A stretch of 64,000 bases of DNA from Bradyrhizobium sp. AZCC 1610 (GCF_036924515.1 NZ_JAZHRR010000001.1:3071001-3135000), one strand, 5' to 3'; counted from the stretch's first letter, positions 1 to 7,653 are shown. A program made the numbers and translations. The notes: generated from the letters alone by a model not told the origin.

Positions 1-1
1 G

Positions 2-1729
2 GCACCCGCCGCCACCGTCACCTCAGGATCTGAAGAGGTAGGCGAGGATCTGTCCGCCGAGAACCACGCGCACAAGCGCGCAGAGCTTCTCTCGGCCGAC
101 GTCACCCAGCTCATCACCCGTTCGAAATACCCGGTCACCAATCCGGACGCCATCATGATCGACTCGCCGATGGTCTATCGGTGGAGCAATAAGGAAGGCC
201 GCTACGTCGAGAAGGAAGGCAAGCCCCGCACCTGGATGACCGACACCCTGCGTGTAGCGCCGGTCCTGGACAGCCGTGGCAAGAACTTCATCTTCACGTC
301 GGCCCAGAACGACAGCCTCCTGCACGAGGAATTCTGGGCCAATCTCCAGGCCTATGCCGCCTGGATCAACGCCGAGATCATCGTCGGCCCGTTCACCTAC
401 GAGACGCAGTGGTGGGCTGAGAACGATCCTCAGGCCCGCACCTACGCGGAGGAGCTGATCCCCCATCTGTGCTTCGGCCAGATGAAGATCGGCAGCAACT
501 TCGTGTTCTGCGGCGAAATGAACACCCTGCCGACCGCGTCGGCGCCAATCTCCGACCTCGTCACGTACCCGCGTGGCCGATGGGCGGTGTTCCCGCACGC
601 CAAGCGTCAGCTCAAGAGCGTTCCGTCGACCGATCCGTCCATCCAGGCGCATCAGGTCATGACGTCCGGCTGCTGCACGCGGCCGAAGGTGATCCCGCGG
701 AAGGCCGGCGTGAAGTCGATCTTTCACCAGGTCATCGGCGCTGTCGTCGTCCAGTTCGACGAGGACGGGGATGTGTTCTGCCGGCAGATCACTGCGGGTG
801 AGGACGGCGCGTTCTATGACCTCGATCGCCGGGTGGCGAATGCGGAAGTGACGACGGGCCACCGCGCCCGCGCGCTGACGATTGCCGACCTGCACGTCCG
901 CAAGATGGACCAGGCCAACTGCATGGCCACGTTCGGCTGGGACACGCGCGGCAACAAGGCTCGCTATCGCAACAGCCTGATGGACGTCCTCAATCCGGAG
1001 AACGTGATCGTTCACGACATCTTCGACAACGAGGCGCGGAACCATCACCACGTCCACGACAACGCCTACAGCTACGAGATGGCGATCCGCGGTCGCGACA
1101 GCGTCGAGGACGAGGTCAACGGCGTCGGCGGCTTCCTGGTGAGCCTGGCAGGCGAGGACCGCACGGTCATCGTCGCAGAAGGCAACCACGATATCGCGCT
1201 GGAGAAGTATGTCCGGGAAGGGCGCTATCGCAACGACGGCGGCAACATCCGCTTCGGCCTGCAGCTCGAAGACGCCTACATGGGCTACGTCGAGGCGCGC
1301 TCGCACGCGATCGACAACGACCTGCCGGTGCCGCGCTTCTCGCTGCTGGAGTACGCCATCCGCCAGAAGTTCGAGAGCCTGAACGACAATGTGGTCTGGT
1401 GCCATGACGGTTACAGCCATCTGATCGACGGCGTCGAGGTCGGCAACCACGGCTTCCGCGGCGCGAATGGCGCCCGGGGGACAGTGCGCGGCTTCGCCAA
1501 GGTCGGCCGCAAGATGTCGATCGGTGACAAGCACTCGCCGGAGATCGACGAGGGTGTCTACGTGTCGGGCGCGATGAACCTGCGCCATGGGTACAACAAG
1601 GGCGCGTCCGGCTGGGCCGTGACGCACACCGTGCAGTACCCGGACGGCAAGCGGTCGCTGATCACGTTCCAGAACGGCAAGTACGGACCGAAGCCCATCA
1701 TCCGGGTTCCGGCGCTCGCTGCTGCCTGA
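2..1729 (+). CDS. Phage A1-like calcineurin-type metallophosphoesterase (5' partial)
   Basis: The frame is open from the first bases of the window, so the start lies to the left; about 575 residues are visible. The C-terminal half has the scattered metal-binding motifs of calcineurin-like phosphoesterases: ADLHVRKMD, then HDIFDNEARNHHHVHD, EGNHD, a VGNHGFRG segment and GDKHSPEID. The layout resembles the pre-early DNA-transfer/DNA-degradation protein A1 of T5-like phages; that assignment is from family memory, while the phosphoesterase motifs are seen directly. The N-terminal third has no motif I recognise. It heads a plus-strand run of nucleotide-metabolism genes of element A and ends with a stop directly followed by the shared TTTGCA leader of the next gene. 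A large antisense frame across it is a shadow of its codon bias. Confidence 0.72.
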   Translation, partial: APAATVTSGSEEVGEDLSAENHAHKRAELLSADVTQLITRSKYPVTNPDAIMIDSPMVYRWSNKEGRYVEKEGKPRTWMTDTLRVAPVLDSRGKNFIFTSAQNDSLLHEEFWANLQAYAAWINAEIIVGPFTYETQWWAENDPQARTYAEELIPHLCFGQMKIGSNFVFCGEMNTLPTASAPISDLVTYPRGRWAVFPHAKRQLKSVPSTDPSIQAHQVMTSGCCTRPKVIPRKAGVKSIFHQVIGAVVVQFDEDGDVFCRQITAGEDGAFYDLDRRVANAEVTTGHRARALTIADLHVRKMDQANCMATFGWDTRGNKARYRNSLMDVLNPENVIVHDIFDNEARNHHHVHDNAYSYEMAIRGRDSVEDEVNGVGGFLVSLAGEDRTVIVAEGNHDIALEKYVREGRYRNDGGNIRFGLQLEDAYMGYVEARSHAIDNDLPVPRFSLLEYAIRQKFESLNDNVVWCHDGYSHLIDGVEVGNHGFRGANGARGTVRGFAKVGRKMSIGDKHSPEIDEGVYVSGAMNLRHGYNKGASGWAVTHTVQYPDGKRSLITFQNGKYGPKPIIRVPALAAA

Positions 1730-1762
1730 TCGTTTGCACGAATGCAAAAAGGAGAGAATTGC
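1722..1762 (+). promoter_or_regulatory. Shared phage leader, copy 1 (TTTGCA-CGAA-TGCAAA plus GGAGAGA)
   Basis: A perfect inverted repeat TTTGCA/TGCAAA with spacer CGAA (1733-1748) is followed by a strong ribosome binding site AAAGGAGAGA ahead of the ATG at 1763. Twenty-two bases from 1722 are identical to those from 2220 in front of the next gene. Could be an operator, a promoter part or an mRNA processing signal. Confidence 0.55.
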
Positions 1763-2227
1763 ATGCTCGTCTACCTCGCCGGTCCGATCTCGGGCCTCAA
1801 CTTCGAAGGCGCCACGGACTGGCGGCAGTACGCAAAAACGGAGCTGTCGCAGTTCGGGATCAAGGCTCTGTCGCCGCTACGCGAACAGGATCACCTGAAA
1901 TCGGTTGGCATCTTCACGGACTGCGCGAAGGAGACCGAGCGCCTGAAGTCCCCAATGTCGATGCCCCGCGGCCTGGCCGTGCGGGATCGCTGGGACGCCA
2001 TGCGCTGCGATGTACTGCTGGTGAACCTGCTGGGCGCCACCAAGGTCTCGATCGGCACGGTGCTGGAGCTGGCCTGGGCTGACGCCAAGGGCATCCCGAT
2101 CGTCGTGGCGATGGAGGCGGACGGGTCCAATCCGCACGAGCACGCGATGGTCAACCAGATCATCGGCTTCCGCGTCGAGACGCTGTGGGACGCGATCGAC
2201 GTCACGCGGCAGCTGCTGGCTGCCTGA
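1763..2227 (+). CDS. Nucleoside 2-deoxyribosyltransferase-like / DUF4406 protein
   Basis: Short Rossmann-like protein of 154 residues beginning MLVYLAGPISGLNF, the hallmark of the nucleoside 2-deoxyribosyltransferase superfamily (YtoQ/DUF4406 branch), with a later VRDRWDAMRCDVLLVNL segment and a conserved GTVLELAWADAKGIP block where the catalytic Glu and nucleoside-binding residues lie. These enzymes cleave or transfer deoxyribose on nucleosides; in phages they probably salvage or detoxify nucleotides. An upstream in-frame ATG at 1742 is possible, but the GGAGAGA site sits six bases before the ATG at 1763, so that start is chosen. Neighbours are an A1-like phosphoesterase and a dNMP kinase, which supports a role in nucleotide supply during phage growth. 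Confidence 0.75.
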   Translation: MLVYLAGPISGLNFEGATDWRQYAKTELSQFGIKALSPLREQDHLKSVGIFTDCAKETERLKSPMSMPRGLAVRDRWDAMRCDVLLVNLLGATKVSIGTVLELAWADAKGIPIVVAMEADGSNPHEHAMVNQIIGFRVETLWDAIDVTRQLLAA

Positions 2228-2262
2228 TCGTTTGCACGAATTCAAATCAAAGGAGAGAACGA
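2220..2262 (+). promoter_or_regulatory. Shared phage leader, copy 2
   Basis: Repeats the leader at 1722: same 22 bases, then TTCAAA replaces TGCAAA, then AAAGGAGAGA and the ATG at 2263. Since the first bases encode the end of the previous protein (Ala stop), both coding tail and leader are conserved, suggesting a duplicated cassette or strong selection on this sequence. Confidence 0.55.
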
Positions 2263-2928
2263 ATGACGGTTATCGGACTATCGGGCTTCGCGCAGTCGGG
2301 CAAGACGACGGCAGCGCTGTACCTGGAGAAGAAGTACGGCGTACGCCGCAAGCACATCGCCGAGCCGCTGCGGGCCATGCTCGCGGTGCTGCTGAAGGCG
2401 AACGGCATGTCGAGCGAGATGATCACGCGCTACCTGGAGGGTGACCTCAAGGAGCAGGTCATCCCGTGCCTCAGCGTCACCTCGCGCTATGCCCAGATCA
2501 CGCTGGGAACAGAATGGGGACGAAACCTGATCAATCCGGATCTCTGGGCGAACACCTGGGGCGTCGGCATCGGGGAAGACGAGTCCGTGATGAATGACTC
2601 CGTGCGCTTCCCCAACGAAGAGGCACCCATCAAGGATGCTGGTGGCTTCACTATCCTGATCAAGCGGCCGGGCACCAAGCCGGCGAAGTTCAAGTGGGGC
2701 TGGATCGGCGCGAAGCTTTACGACTGGTTCGGCGCGCTCTGGGGCGCCCACGACAGCGAGAGAACCGACCGACTGCAGCCGGACTACATCATCCACAACG
2801 ATGCGAGCGTCGAGCAGCTCTACCTCGATATCGACGCCGCCATCCGGGACTGGGAGGAGCATGGCCGCTCCTCCGCCCCGAAGAACGTGCAGTTCGGTCT
2901 GGCCACCATGGCGCTGAGCCGGATCTGA
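2263..2928 (+). CDS. Deoxynucleoside monophosphate kinase (phage type)
   Basis: A 221-residue P-loop protein: the N-terminus MTVIGLSGFAQSGKTTAA has the Walker A loop at residues 8-16, followed by an AEPLRAMLAVLL helix, LGTEWGR and a DSVRFPNE segment typical of phage dNMP kinases, and a C-terminal IIHNDASVEQLYLDID strand-helix. It would phosphorylate dNMPs to dNDPs with ATP in the cytoplasm. ATG at 2263 is chosen because it follows AAAGGAGAGA; the longer frame from 2185 has none. The stop overlaps the start of the next gene (TGATG), so the two are translationally coupled. A decayed relative of its AMLAVLL region occurs at about 4490. Confidence 0.8.
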   Translation: MTVIGLSGFAQSGKTTAALYLEKKYGVRRKHIAEPLRAMLAVLLKANGMSSEMITRYLEGDLKEQVIPCLSVTSRYAQITLGTEWGRNLINPDLWANTWGVGIGEDESVMNDSVRFPNEEAPIKDAGGFTILIKRPGTKPAKFKWGWIGAKLYDWFGALWGAHDSERTDRLQPDYIIHNDASVEQLYLDIDAAIRDWEEHGRSSAPKNVQFGLATMALSRI

Positions 2929-3293
2929 TGGTCGGGCTTCGCTGGAAAACGGACTCTCGGCCCCAGCGTCATGGCTGGGCGCCGGGATGGTATCTGAACA
3001 ACTGCCGTGGGGAAGGGTGCAAGGATCTGGAGGACCCGAGCTTCATCGGTGCCAAGCGGGCATACCATTGCGCCGACTGCGCCTATGCGCTGCCGGACCC
3101 AGTGCCGGTCGATCGCGTGGCGAACGCGGTTGACGCCATCGTCGATGGCAATCCTGACAAATGGGAGCAGGCGCTTCTGAGGCCACAGCTCGTCGGCTGG
3201 TTCGTCGGTCGGGTGATGAAGGCGCTCAACGGCGCGGCCGATCCTGACGAGGTCTATCAGAAGGTCATGACGAAGTTCGGGGCGCGACCATAG
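2928..3293 (+). CDS. Zinc-ribbon phage protein with GatB/YqeY-like C-terminus
   Basis: 121 residues. Residues 20-52 hold a probable zinc ribbon (Cys26, Cys31, Cys48, Cys51) after a WYLNN motif. Residues 75-119 (PDKWEQALLRPQLVGWFVG, then RVMKALNG and a Val-Lys-rich end) look strikingly like the last helix bundle of GatB/YqeY tRNA amidotransferase proteins, whose consensus there is roughly NPKLVGWFVGQVMKATGG. In GatB this domain helps hold tRNA; what it does here is unknown. It starts in the stop of the dNMP kinase. Element A's plus-strand gene run ends here; the next gene faces it. Confidence 0.65.
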   Translation: MVGLRWKTDSRPQRHGWAPGWYLNNCRGEGCKDLEDPSFIGAKRAYHCADCAYALPDPVPVDRVANAVDAIVDGNPDKWEQALLRPQLVGWFVGRVMKALNGAADPDEVYQKVMTKFGARP

Positions 3294-3641
3294 TCAGACG
3301 ATAACATCCTCCGGCACTGGCTTCCCGTGCGCCCACACGGTCGCCCACGCTTCGGTGCCGAGGTAGAAATCGCTCCCGGGGCCAATCAGCTTGTCCTTAT
3401 CAGCACGCAGCTCGCGCACTGCCGCGCCGACCTTGGTCCGGATCTCATCCGATGGGTACTGTGGAATAATCCGCGCATCCCGAAGGGCTGGCCTCGTCGC
3501 GGCGAGCCGGGCGTGCCTCAACCGGTCGACCATCTTTGTGGCGAGTGTGTTCGCATCGGCGGGGAGCATCTTGCACTCCTCGCGTAGCATGAGGGCGAGG
3601 GTGCGCTCGGCTTTGTCACCATCAATTCGAATATCGGCCAA
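3294..3641 (-). CDS. Hypothetical phage protein
   Basis: About 115 residues if the TTG at 3641 is the start; a GGGAG ribosome binding site lies nine bases upstream. The frame is also open to an ATG at 3686, but that would read through a hairpin and a low-complexity Ser-Arg stretch. The protein is rich in Arg, Leu and charged helices (DKAERTLALMLREECKML) and ends in a KPVPEDVIV tail. No family recognised. It converges with the plus-strand genes and is the most downstream of a minus-strand set with the small membrane proteins at 3690-4104. Confidence 0.55.
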   Translation of the reverse strand: MADIRIDGDKAERTLALMLREECKMLPADANTLATKMVDRLRHARLAATRPALRDARIIPQYPSDEIRTKVGAAVRELRADKDKLIGPGSDFYLGTEAWATVWAHGKPVPEDVIV

Positions 3642-3648
3642 TGGAGAA

Positions 3649-3672
3649 CTCCCGCGAATCGCTCCGCGGGAG
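3649..3672 (-). promoter_or_regulatory. Hairpin overlapping the ribosome binding site of the 3294-3641 gene
   Basis: CTCCCGCG (3649-3656) and CGCGGGAG (3665-3672) form an 8-bp perfect stem with an 8-base loop. On the minus strand the GGGAG that would act as ribosome binding site lies in the 3' arm, so the hairpin could occlude translation, or act as a terminator for the upstream membrane-protein genes. No U-run follows. Confidence 0.4.
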
Positions 3673-3689
3673 TGTACCCCCTTCACTCG

Positions 3690-3824
3690 CTAGGCGAGGA
3701 AGAGTTTGGTGAAAACCGCCAAGACCAGGGCGCTATCGATGCCGACCATCCAGGTGAGAAGGGTCAATGCCTGGTTCTGCTGGCGAACCCGATCAGACAG
3801 CGACGGGGAGGACTTGTGCATCAT
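3690..3824 (-). CDS. Small single-span membrane protein
   Basis: Forty-four residues if read from the ATG at 3824 (MMHKSSPSLSDRVRQQNQ then a hydrophobic segment, LTLLTWMVGIDSALVLAVF, ending KLFLA). One transmembrane helix, N-terminal basic/polar part. It starts inside the end of the upstream gene, so translation is probably coupled; there is no clear ribosome binding site. Size and position next to another membrane protein recall phage holin/antiholin or superinfection-exclusion peptides, but nothing in the sequence proves this. Confidence 0.4.
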   Translation of the reverse strand: MMHKSSPSLSDRVRQQNQALTLLTWMVGIDSALVLAVFTKLFLA

Positions 3825-4104
3825 CGGTGTATGTTGATGCGAACGTGAATTGGCACCCTGGCGTCTTGGTGCGGATATTGTATCGGTCGTGCCGGAAGCC
3901 CATCTCCTCGCACACCTGGCGCAACAGCTTACCGGCGGTTGTTTTCTCGCCATCGGTCAGATTGGGAAACCGCGCGTTCATGAGGCGCGTGAGGCCGTCA
4001 AGCGGCGGCGCTCCGAAGAGGATGAACGCAACGATGACCGCGAGGGATTCAGGCTCCCGCAAGAATGCGAGCATCGACGCCTTGAAATCGAAAGACAAAA
4101 CCAT
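3793..4104 (-). CDS. Small phage membrane protein
   Basis: 103 residues. A hydrophobic stretch near residues 20-40 (ESLAVIVAFILFGAPPL) suggests one membrane span; the C-terminal half is soluble with KTTAGKLLRQVCEEMGFRHD. GGAG lies nine bases ahead of the ATG at 4104. It overlaps the 44-residue membrane ORF downstream. Homologues in Bradyrhizobium-type prophages are usually unnamed. A lysis or membrane-exclusion role is possible only by context. Confidence 0.55.
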   Translation of the reverse strand: MVLSFDFKASMLAFLREPESLAVIVAFILFGAPPLDGLTRLMNARFPNLTDGEKTTAGKLLRQVCEEMGFRHDRYNIRTKTPGCQFTFASTYTDDAQVLPVAV

Positions 4105-4242
4105 GGGGGATCTCCAAAGGAATAGTGGCTAACCGGGCCGGCATCATTGCAATGCCGTCCGTGCCTAATCCTTACATATAGTCACCCAATTTCCCGTCGA
4201 AAGAAGAAAAAGGGCCTGACCCCCCAGGGTTTGTGCGCCGCG

Positions 4243-4401
4243 TCATGACGGCGTCAGGTCCAGCTCGTGCTTCCAGGTCCAGACAGCGATGACTTCCAGC
4301 CTGCCGTCAGGGTGGATCTTGATCTCGGCCTCAGCGGAGTAGTCGCCCTCGCGTGAGGCCGGATCGACAGCGATGATAATCACTTCCTGATTGATCACCA
4401 T
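4243..4401 (-). CDS. Small hypothetical protein
   Basis: Fifty-two residues from the ATG at 4401 (MVINQEVIIIAVDPAS...), predicted as an all-beta domain with alternating hydrophobic residues (AEIKIHPDGRLEVIAVW). GAGG lies six bases upstream of the start. A longer frame to 4494 overlaps the dNMP-kinase-like remnant on the other strand and is not supported. Function unknown; last phage gene before the defence island. Confidence 0.45.
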   Translation of the reverse strand: MVINQEVIIIAVDPASREGDYSAEAEIKIHPDGRLEVIAVWTWKHELDLTPS

Positions 4402-4489
4402 TGTCCTCGGGGCCACGGCGGCGGGCCATGGCGCAGATAGCTTCCGGTCCAGGCACAGAACGGAATGTCGCCCCCGTTCGCCCGGTACT

Positions 4490-4680
4490 GCCACCGCTGC
4501 GGGCCATGCTCGCTGTGCTGCTCCAGGCGAACGGCATGTCGATGGCTCAGTCTCGAGTCATGTCTCTGGTGGAGGTGGTCACGGGGTCCGTGATCGCCTT
4601 TGCCGATCTGGGCCAACTATGCGGTGCTGCCGCTGTTCGACTTACCCGTGAAGTTCAGCCAGAGGTGCCTTTTTGAATGA
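4490..4680 (+). pseudogene. Decayed dNMP kinase-like fragment
   Basis: Bases about 4493-4545 translate to PLRAMLAVLLQANGMS, nearly identical to EPLRAMLAVLLKANGMS of the kinase at 2263, with roughly nine in ten bases matching over some 50. After this the similarity is lost, with no start codon, P-loop or C-terminus. It is a broken relative or partial duplicate of that gene and lies at the left border of the defence island, so it may mark the insertion scar. The 180 bases that follow up to the SPARDA promoter hold nothing else I can support. Confidence 0.5.
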
Positions 4681-4808
4681 TTGCCGTCCTCGTGCACAGT
4701 CGCGCCGCCGAATGACGAAAACAGGCACGACACGGTCCCGTTCACGAAGCTCGGTGGGCGGGGACGGCGTGCCAACGCTCTGATTCAATGAGAAAAAGTC
4801 ACTTCCCT

Positions 4809-4823
4809 GAACATAACAAGAAC
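4809..4823. promoter_or_regulatory. Candidate LexA (SOS) box upstream of the Argonaute operon
   Basis: GAAC-ATAACAA-GAAC is an exact match to the direct-repeat LexA box GAACN7GAAC (reverse complement GTTCN7GTTC) described for alphaproteobacteria. It ends 41 bases before the ATG at 4865, where a repressor would cover the promoter. A matching eight-base pattern can occur by chance, so this needs testing. Confidence 0.5.
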
Positions 4824-4864
4824 AATCCTGTCGCGGGAAAGCGAAAAGCCCGTATGATCGGGCG

Positions 4865-6202
4865 ATGACCAAGAGAATCACTGACAGCCAAATCTTGGGC
4901 GAGCTCGGCGAGACTGCCATCAAGAAGCTCGTTCTTGAAATGCAGTTCGTCTACGACCCGCGTGGTCGACTCGAAGCCGGGACGGACGGGATCATCGAGC
5001 TGCGCGATCCTAATACCGGTGCGCCGCTCGGCAAGCTGCTTGGTGTTCAGGTCAAGGCGACGGGAAGTAGCCAATACGTACGCGAGACCGATCGCAGTTT
5101 CGAATATCTGCTCAAGCCGGACGATCTCAAATATTGGCGTGGTTCCAATATCCCGGTGATCATCGTGGTATGGCGGCAATCAGACGGCTCCGCCTACTGG
5201 AAGGACGTGACCGATTGCGTAAGGGGTGAAGAGCGCCGCCTGAAGTTGGACAAGGACGCCGACGTATTCGACGCGCGCTGCGCCGATCGCATTGGCGCTC
5301 TTACCATCGATCGCCGCACGCCGGGCGTCTTTCTTCCGCCCCTTAACCGCGGTGAAGAAGCCATCATCAACCTGCTGCGTATCAAGCTGCCGGATGAGAT
5401 TTTTCTTGCCTCATCGCCTTTCGGAAGCGGGCGCGACGCCATCCCTGAATTGCTGAAGCACGACAACACCCGGTTCGATTGGGTCATCCGCAAAAGGCGT
5501 TTTGTCTCGTTTTTCGATCCAAGAGACTACGCTACGCGCTCGATCGTCGACCTCGATCAGGTCGATGCGGTCGACACGCAACTGTTCGCCCTTAACGACG
5601 ATCTCGACGATACGAACGACTTGATCGACCTGTTGCGTAGGACGGTCGAGAGGCAGACTTCCGGGCAGCTTTCATACTTGCGCAAAGAGAGGCTGTTTCA
5701 TTTCCGAGCGACTGAGGTCAACAAGTCACGCAGCTATAAATACGTTGCCAACGTCAACGAAACCTCCGCCAAGGTGGTGAGCGCGTATGCTAACAAAAAG
5801 AACCCCAAAGGTCGGGGCTATGTGCGCCACCATGCCGCCTGCTTCCGCTTTGAGCGGCTTGCCGATGAGTGGTTTCTCATCATTGATCCGACCTTCTATT
5901 TCACGCAGGACGGGTTTCAGCCGCATCGCTTCCCGGGGGCCCTTCTGGCGGGCAAGAAGCGTCTCGAACGGAACGCCGCCGTTCGCGGCCAGGTGATGAT
6001 GTGGCAGTACCTACTTATTGAGAGTGGCAAGTCAGAGGCTGGGTTGTTCGATACGGACAAGCCGGAGCCGATCCTGGACTTCGAGTCTCTGCCGCTTATT
6101 CAGCTTTCGCAGGCGGTGCCGGAATCCGCGTGGACCCGCACTGATCCGCGAGCGAAGGAAATGGAATCCCGCGACCTCTTCGAAGAGGAGACTCCGGCAT
6201 GA
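4865..6202 (+). CDS. SPARDA nuclease subunit: DUF4365 PD-(D/E)xK nuclease fused to APAZ domain
   Basis: 445 residues. The N-terminal ~150 residues are a DUF4365-type nuclease: GELGETAIKKL with Glu16, Asp41 in GTDGIIEL, and Gln62-x-Lys64 in GVQVKAT, the active-site set of this PD-(D/E)xK branch. The rest lacks other known motifs but, by its position directly before a short Argonaute, its beta-rich content and the region KERLFHFRATEVNKSR to GQVMMWQYLL, fits the APAZ domain that packs onto the Argonaute. In SPARDA systems the complex, guided by small RNA, recognises invader DNA and turns on indiscriminate DNA cleavage, killing or arresting the cell. The stop overlaps the Argonaute start (ATGA). 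A candidate LexA box lies just upstream. Confidence 0.82.
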   Translation: MTKRITDSQILGELGETAIKKLVLEMQFVYDPRGRLEAGTDGIIELRDPNTGAPLGKLLGVQVKATGSSQYVRETDRSFEYLLKPDDLKYWRGSNIPVIIVVWRQSDGSAYWKDVTDCVRGEERRLKLDKDADVFDARCADRIGALTIDRRTPGVFLPPLNRGEEAIINLLRIKLPDEIFLASSPFGSGRDAIPELLKHDNTRFDWVIRKRRFVSFFDPRDYATRSIVDLDQVDAVDTQLFALNDDLDDTNDLIDLLRRTVERQTSGQLSYLRKERLFHFRATEVNKSRSYKYVANVNETSAKVVSAYANKKNPKGRGYVRHHAACFRFERLADEWFLIIDPTFYFTQDGFQPHRFPGALLAGKKRLERNAAVRGQVMMWQYLLIESGKSEAGLFDTDKPEPILDFESLPLIQLSQAVPESAWTRTDPRAKEMESRDLFEEETPA

Positions 6203-7653
6203 TCTTCAAATCGCATGTCTTCGATGAGCCGTTGCTGGAATTTGGCGACGGCGGTCAGCACTGTGATCCCCGGCAGGGGATGCGGGAGTTTGGCCCGCTT
6301 CAGCCTCGATCCGGCGACGTCGTGCGCGTTGGCGTGATCGGGACGGAAGACACCGTCGGAGGGTTCACCGAGTTTTTGGCTGAGACCGCGCGTGGCATCG
6401 AGAGCGGGAACAAGCAGCTCATCAATCTCAACCCAGACTTTCCGGGCCTGGGAAATCAGAATCCCTTCCGCTGCAAATTTGAGGTGCCGGACGGGGCGAC
6501 ATCGACGCTCTCGCGGCGGCAGGTCAATGAGATCAGGGAGATTGGCCGTCACGATCAAGCGGTCCGGCACGCTGTCGAGCTGATCGCATCCCAGCTCTCG
6601 GCGATTACTGAAAGCAGCGCTAAACCAGACGTGATCGTCCTGGCGCTGCCGGTGCCCCTCATCGAGAAGCTCGTGAACGCCAAGAGCGAGGAGCAGCTCG
6701 AAGGCACGGAGGAGGAGGATGACAGCGACGACACGCTGAACTTCCGTGACCTTCTCAAGGCCAAGACGTTGCACCTTGATGTTCCGACGCAGATTGTCTG
6801 GCCTGACACGTGGGATGATGCCGCAAAGATTCCGAGAAAGGTAAAGCGAGAGAGCAATCGTCAGACGCAGGTAAAGGCCACGCGTGCGTGGAATCTGCTC
6901 AACGCGCTATTTTACAAAGCGGGCAAGGTGCCCTGGCGTCTTTTGCCCGATCAGGCCGAATACCGGTCGAGCTTCCTTGGAATCGGCTTCTATCGTGATC
7001 TCGACGGGCAACAGTTATGGACCAGCACGGCACAGATGTTCGATGAGCGCGGCAGAGGCCTCATTCTGCGCGGAGCCCGCGCGCAGACGGAAACCAAGGG
7101 ACGCCACCCGTATCTCACAGCCACGGATGCAGAGGAGTTGGTTGCGCAATCAATCACGGCATACAAGGCGCACCATCGGCACGTCCCAGCCCGGGTCGTT
7201 GTTCTCAAGACCTCGCGCTTCCGACCTGAAGAGGCGGAAGGCATCGAAGCAGCTCTCAAAAAGTTTGGCATCGAGATGGCCGATCTGCTTTGGGTGCAGG
7301 AAAGCTCGCCGATCGCTGTGTTCCGGGACGGCAATTATCCGGTCCTTCGCGGCACATTTGTCGACCTAAATGGAAAGGGACTGCTCTATACGCGCGGCAG
7401 TGTTCCCTATTACGGAACTTATCCGGGGCTGCGCGTTCCTCGTCCGTTATTGCTCGTGCCGCATGACAACACCGACAGCACGATCCTCACGCTGGCGAAG
7501 GATGTTCTGGCGCTCACCAAGGTGAACTGGAACACAACGCAGTTTGATCAAAAGCTTCCCGCTCCGATCAAGGCGGCGCGCGAGGTCGGGCGCATTCTCA
7601 AACACATCGAATTCGGAAGAGCGGTATCTCCGGATTTCCGGAAGTATACATAG
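6199..7653 (+). CDS. Short prokaryotic Argonaute (MID-PIWI)
   Basis: 484 residues, the length of short pAgos lacking N and PAZ domains. Typical features: N-terminal EFGDGGQHCDPRQGM, MID-region blocks, FLGIGFYRDLDG where active PIWI proteins carry the first catalytic Asp region, RHPYLTATDAEELV, PARVVVLKTSRF, YPGLRVPRPLLL and a C-terminal VNWNTTQFDQKLPAPI. The DEDX tetrad does not appear to be complete, as expected for short pAgos, which sense rather than cut. It should bind a small guide and target DNA and activate its partner nuclease. An unusual acidic insert (EEQLEGTEEEDDSDD, about residues 172-186) lies in the MID part. Starts four bases inside the partner gene, so the pair is stoichiometrically coupled. 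Confidence 0.85.
   Translation: MIFKSHVFDEPLLEFGDGGQHCDPRQGMREFGPLQPRSGDVVRVGVIGTEDTVGGFTEFLAETARGIESGNKQLINLNPDFPGLGNQNPFRCKFEVPDGATSTLSRRQVNEIREIGRHDQAVRHAVELIASQLSAITESSAKPDVIVLALPVPLIEKLVNAKSEEQLEGTEEEDDSDDTLNFRDLLKAKTLHLDVPTQIVWPDTWDDAAKIPRKVKRESNRQTQVKATRAWNLLNALFYKAGKVPWRLLPDQAEYRSSFLGIGFYRDLDGQQLWTSTAQMFDERGRGLILRGARAQTETKGRHPYLTATDAEELVAQSITAYKAHHRHVPARVVVLKTSRFRPEEAEGIEAALKKFGIEMADLLWVQESSPIAVFRDGNYPVLRGTFVDLNGKGLLYTRGSVPYYGTYPGLRVPRPLLLVPHDNTDSTILTLAKDVLALTKVNWNTTQFDQKLPAPIKAAREVGRILKHIEFGRAVSPDFRKYT

Noticed and set aside
23..1747. 574-codon open frame on the minus strand opposite the A1-like gene
   Set aside because: Alternating low-complexity Ala/Val/Arg/Asp protein without motifs; a mirror of high-GC codon bias in the real gene.
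6100..6774. 224-codon minus-strand frame across the SPARDA gene junction
   Set aside because: Antisense to two well supported coupled genes.
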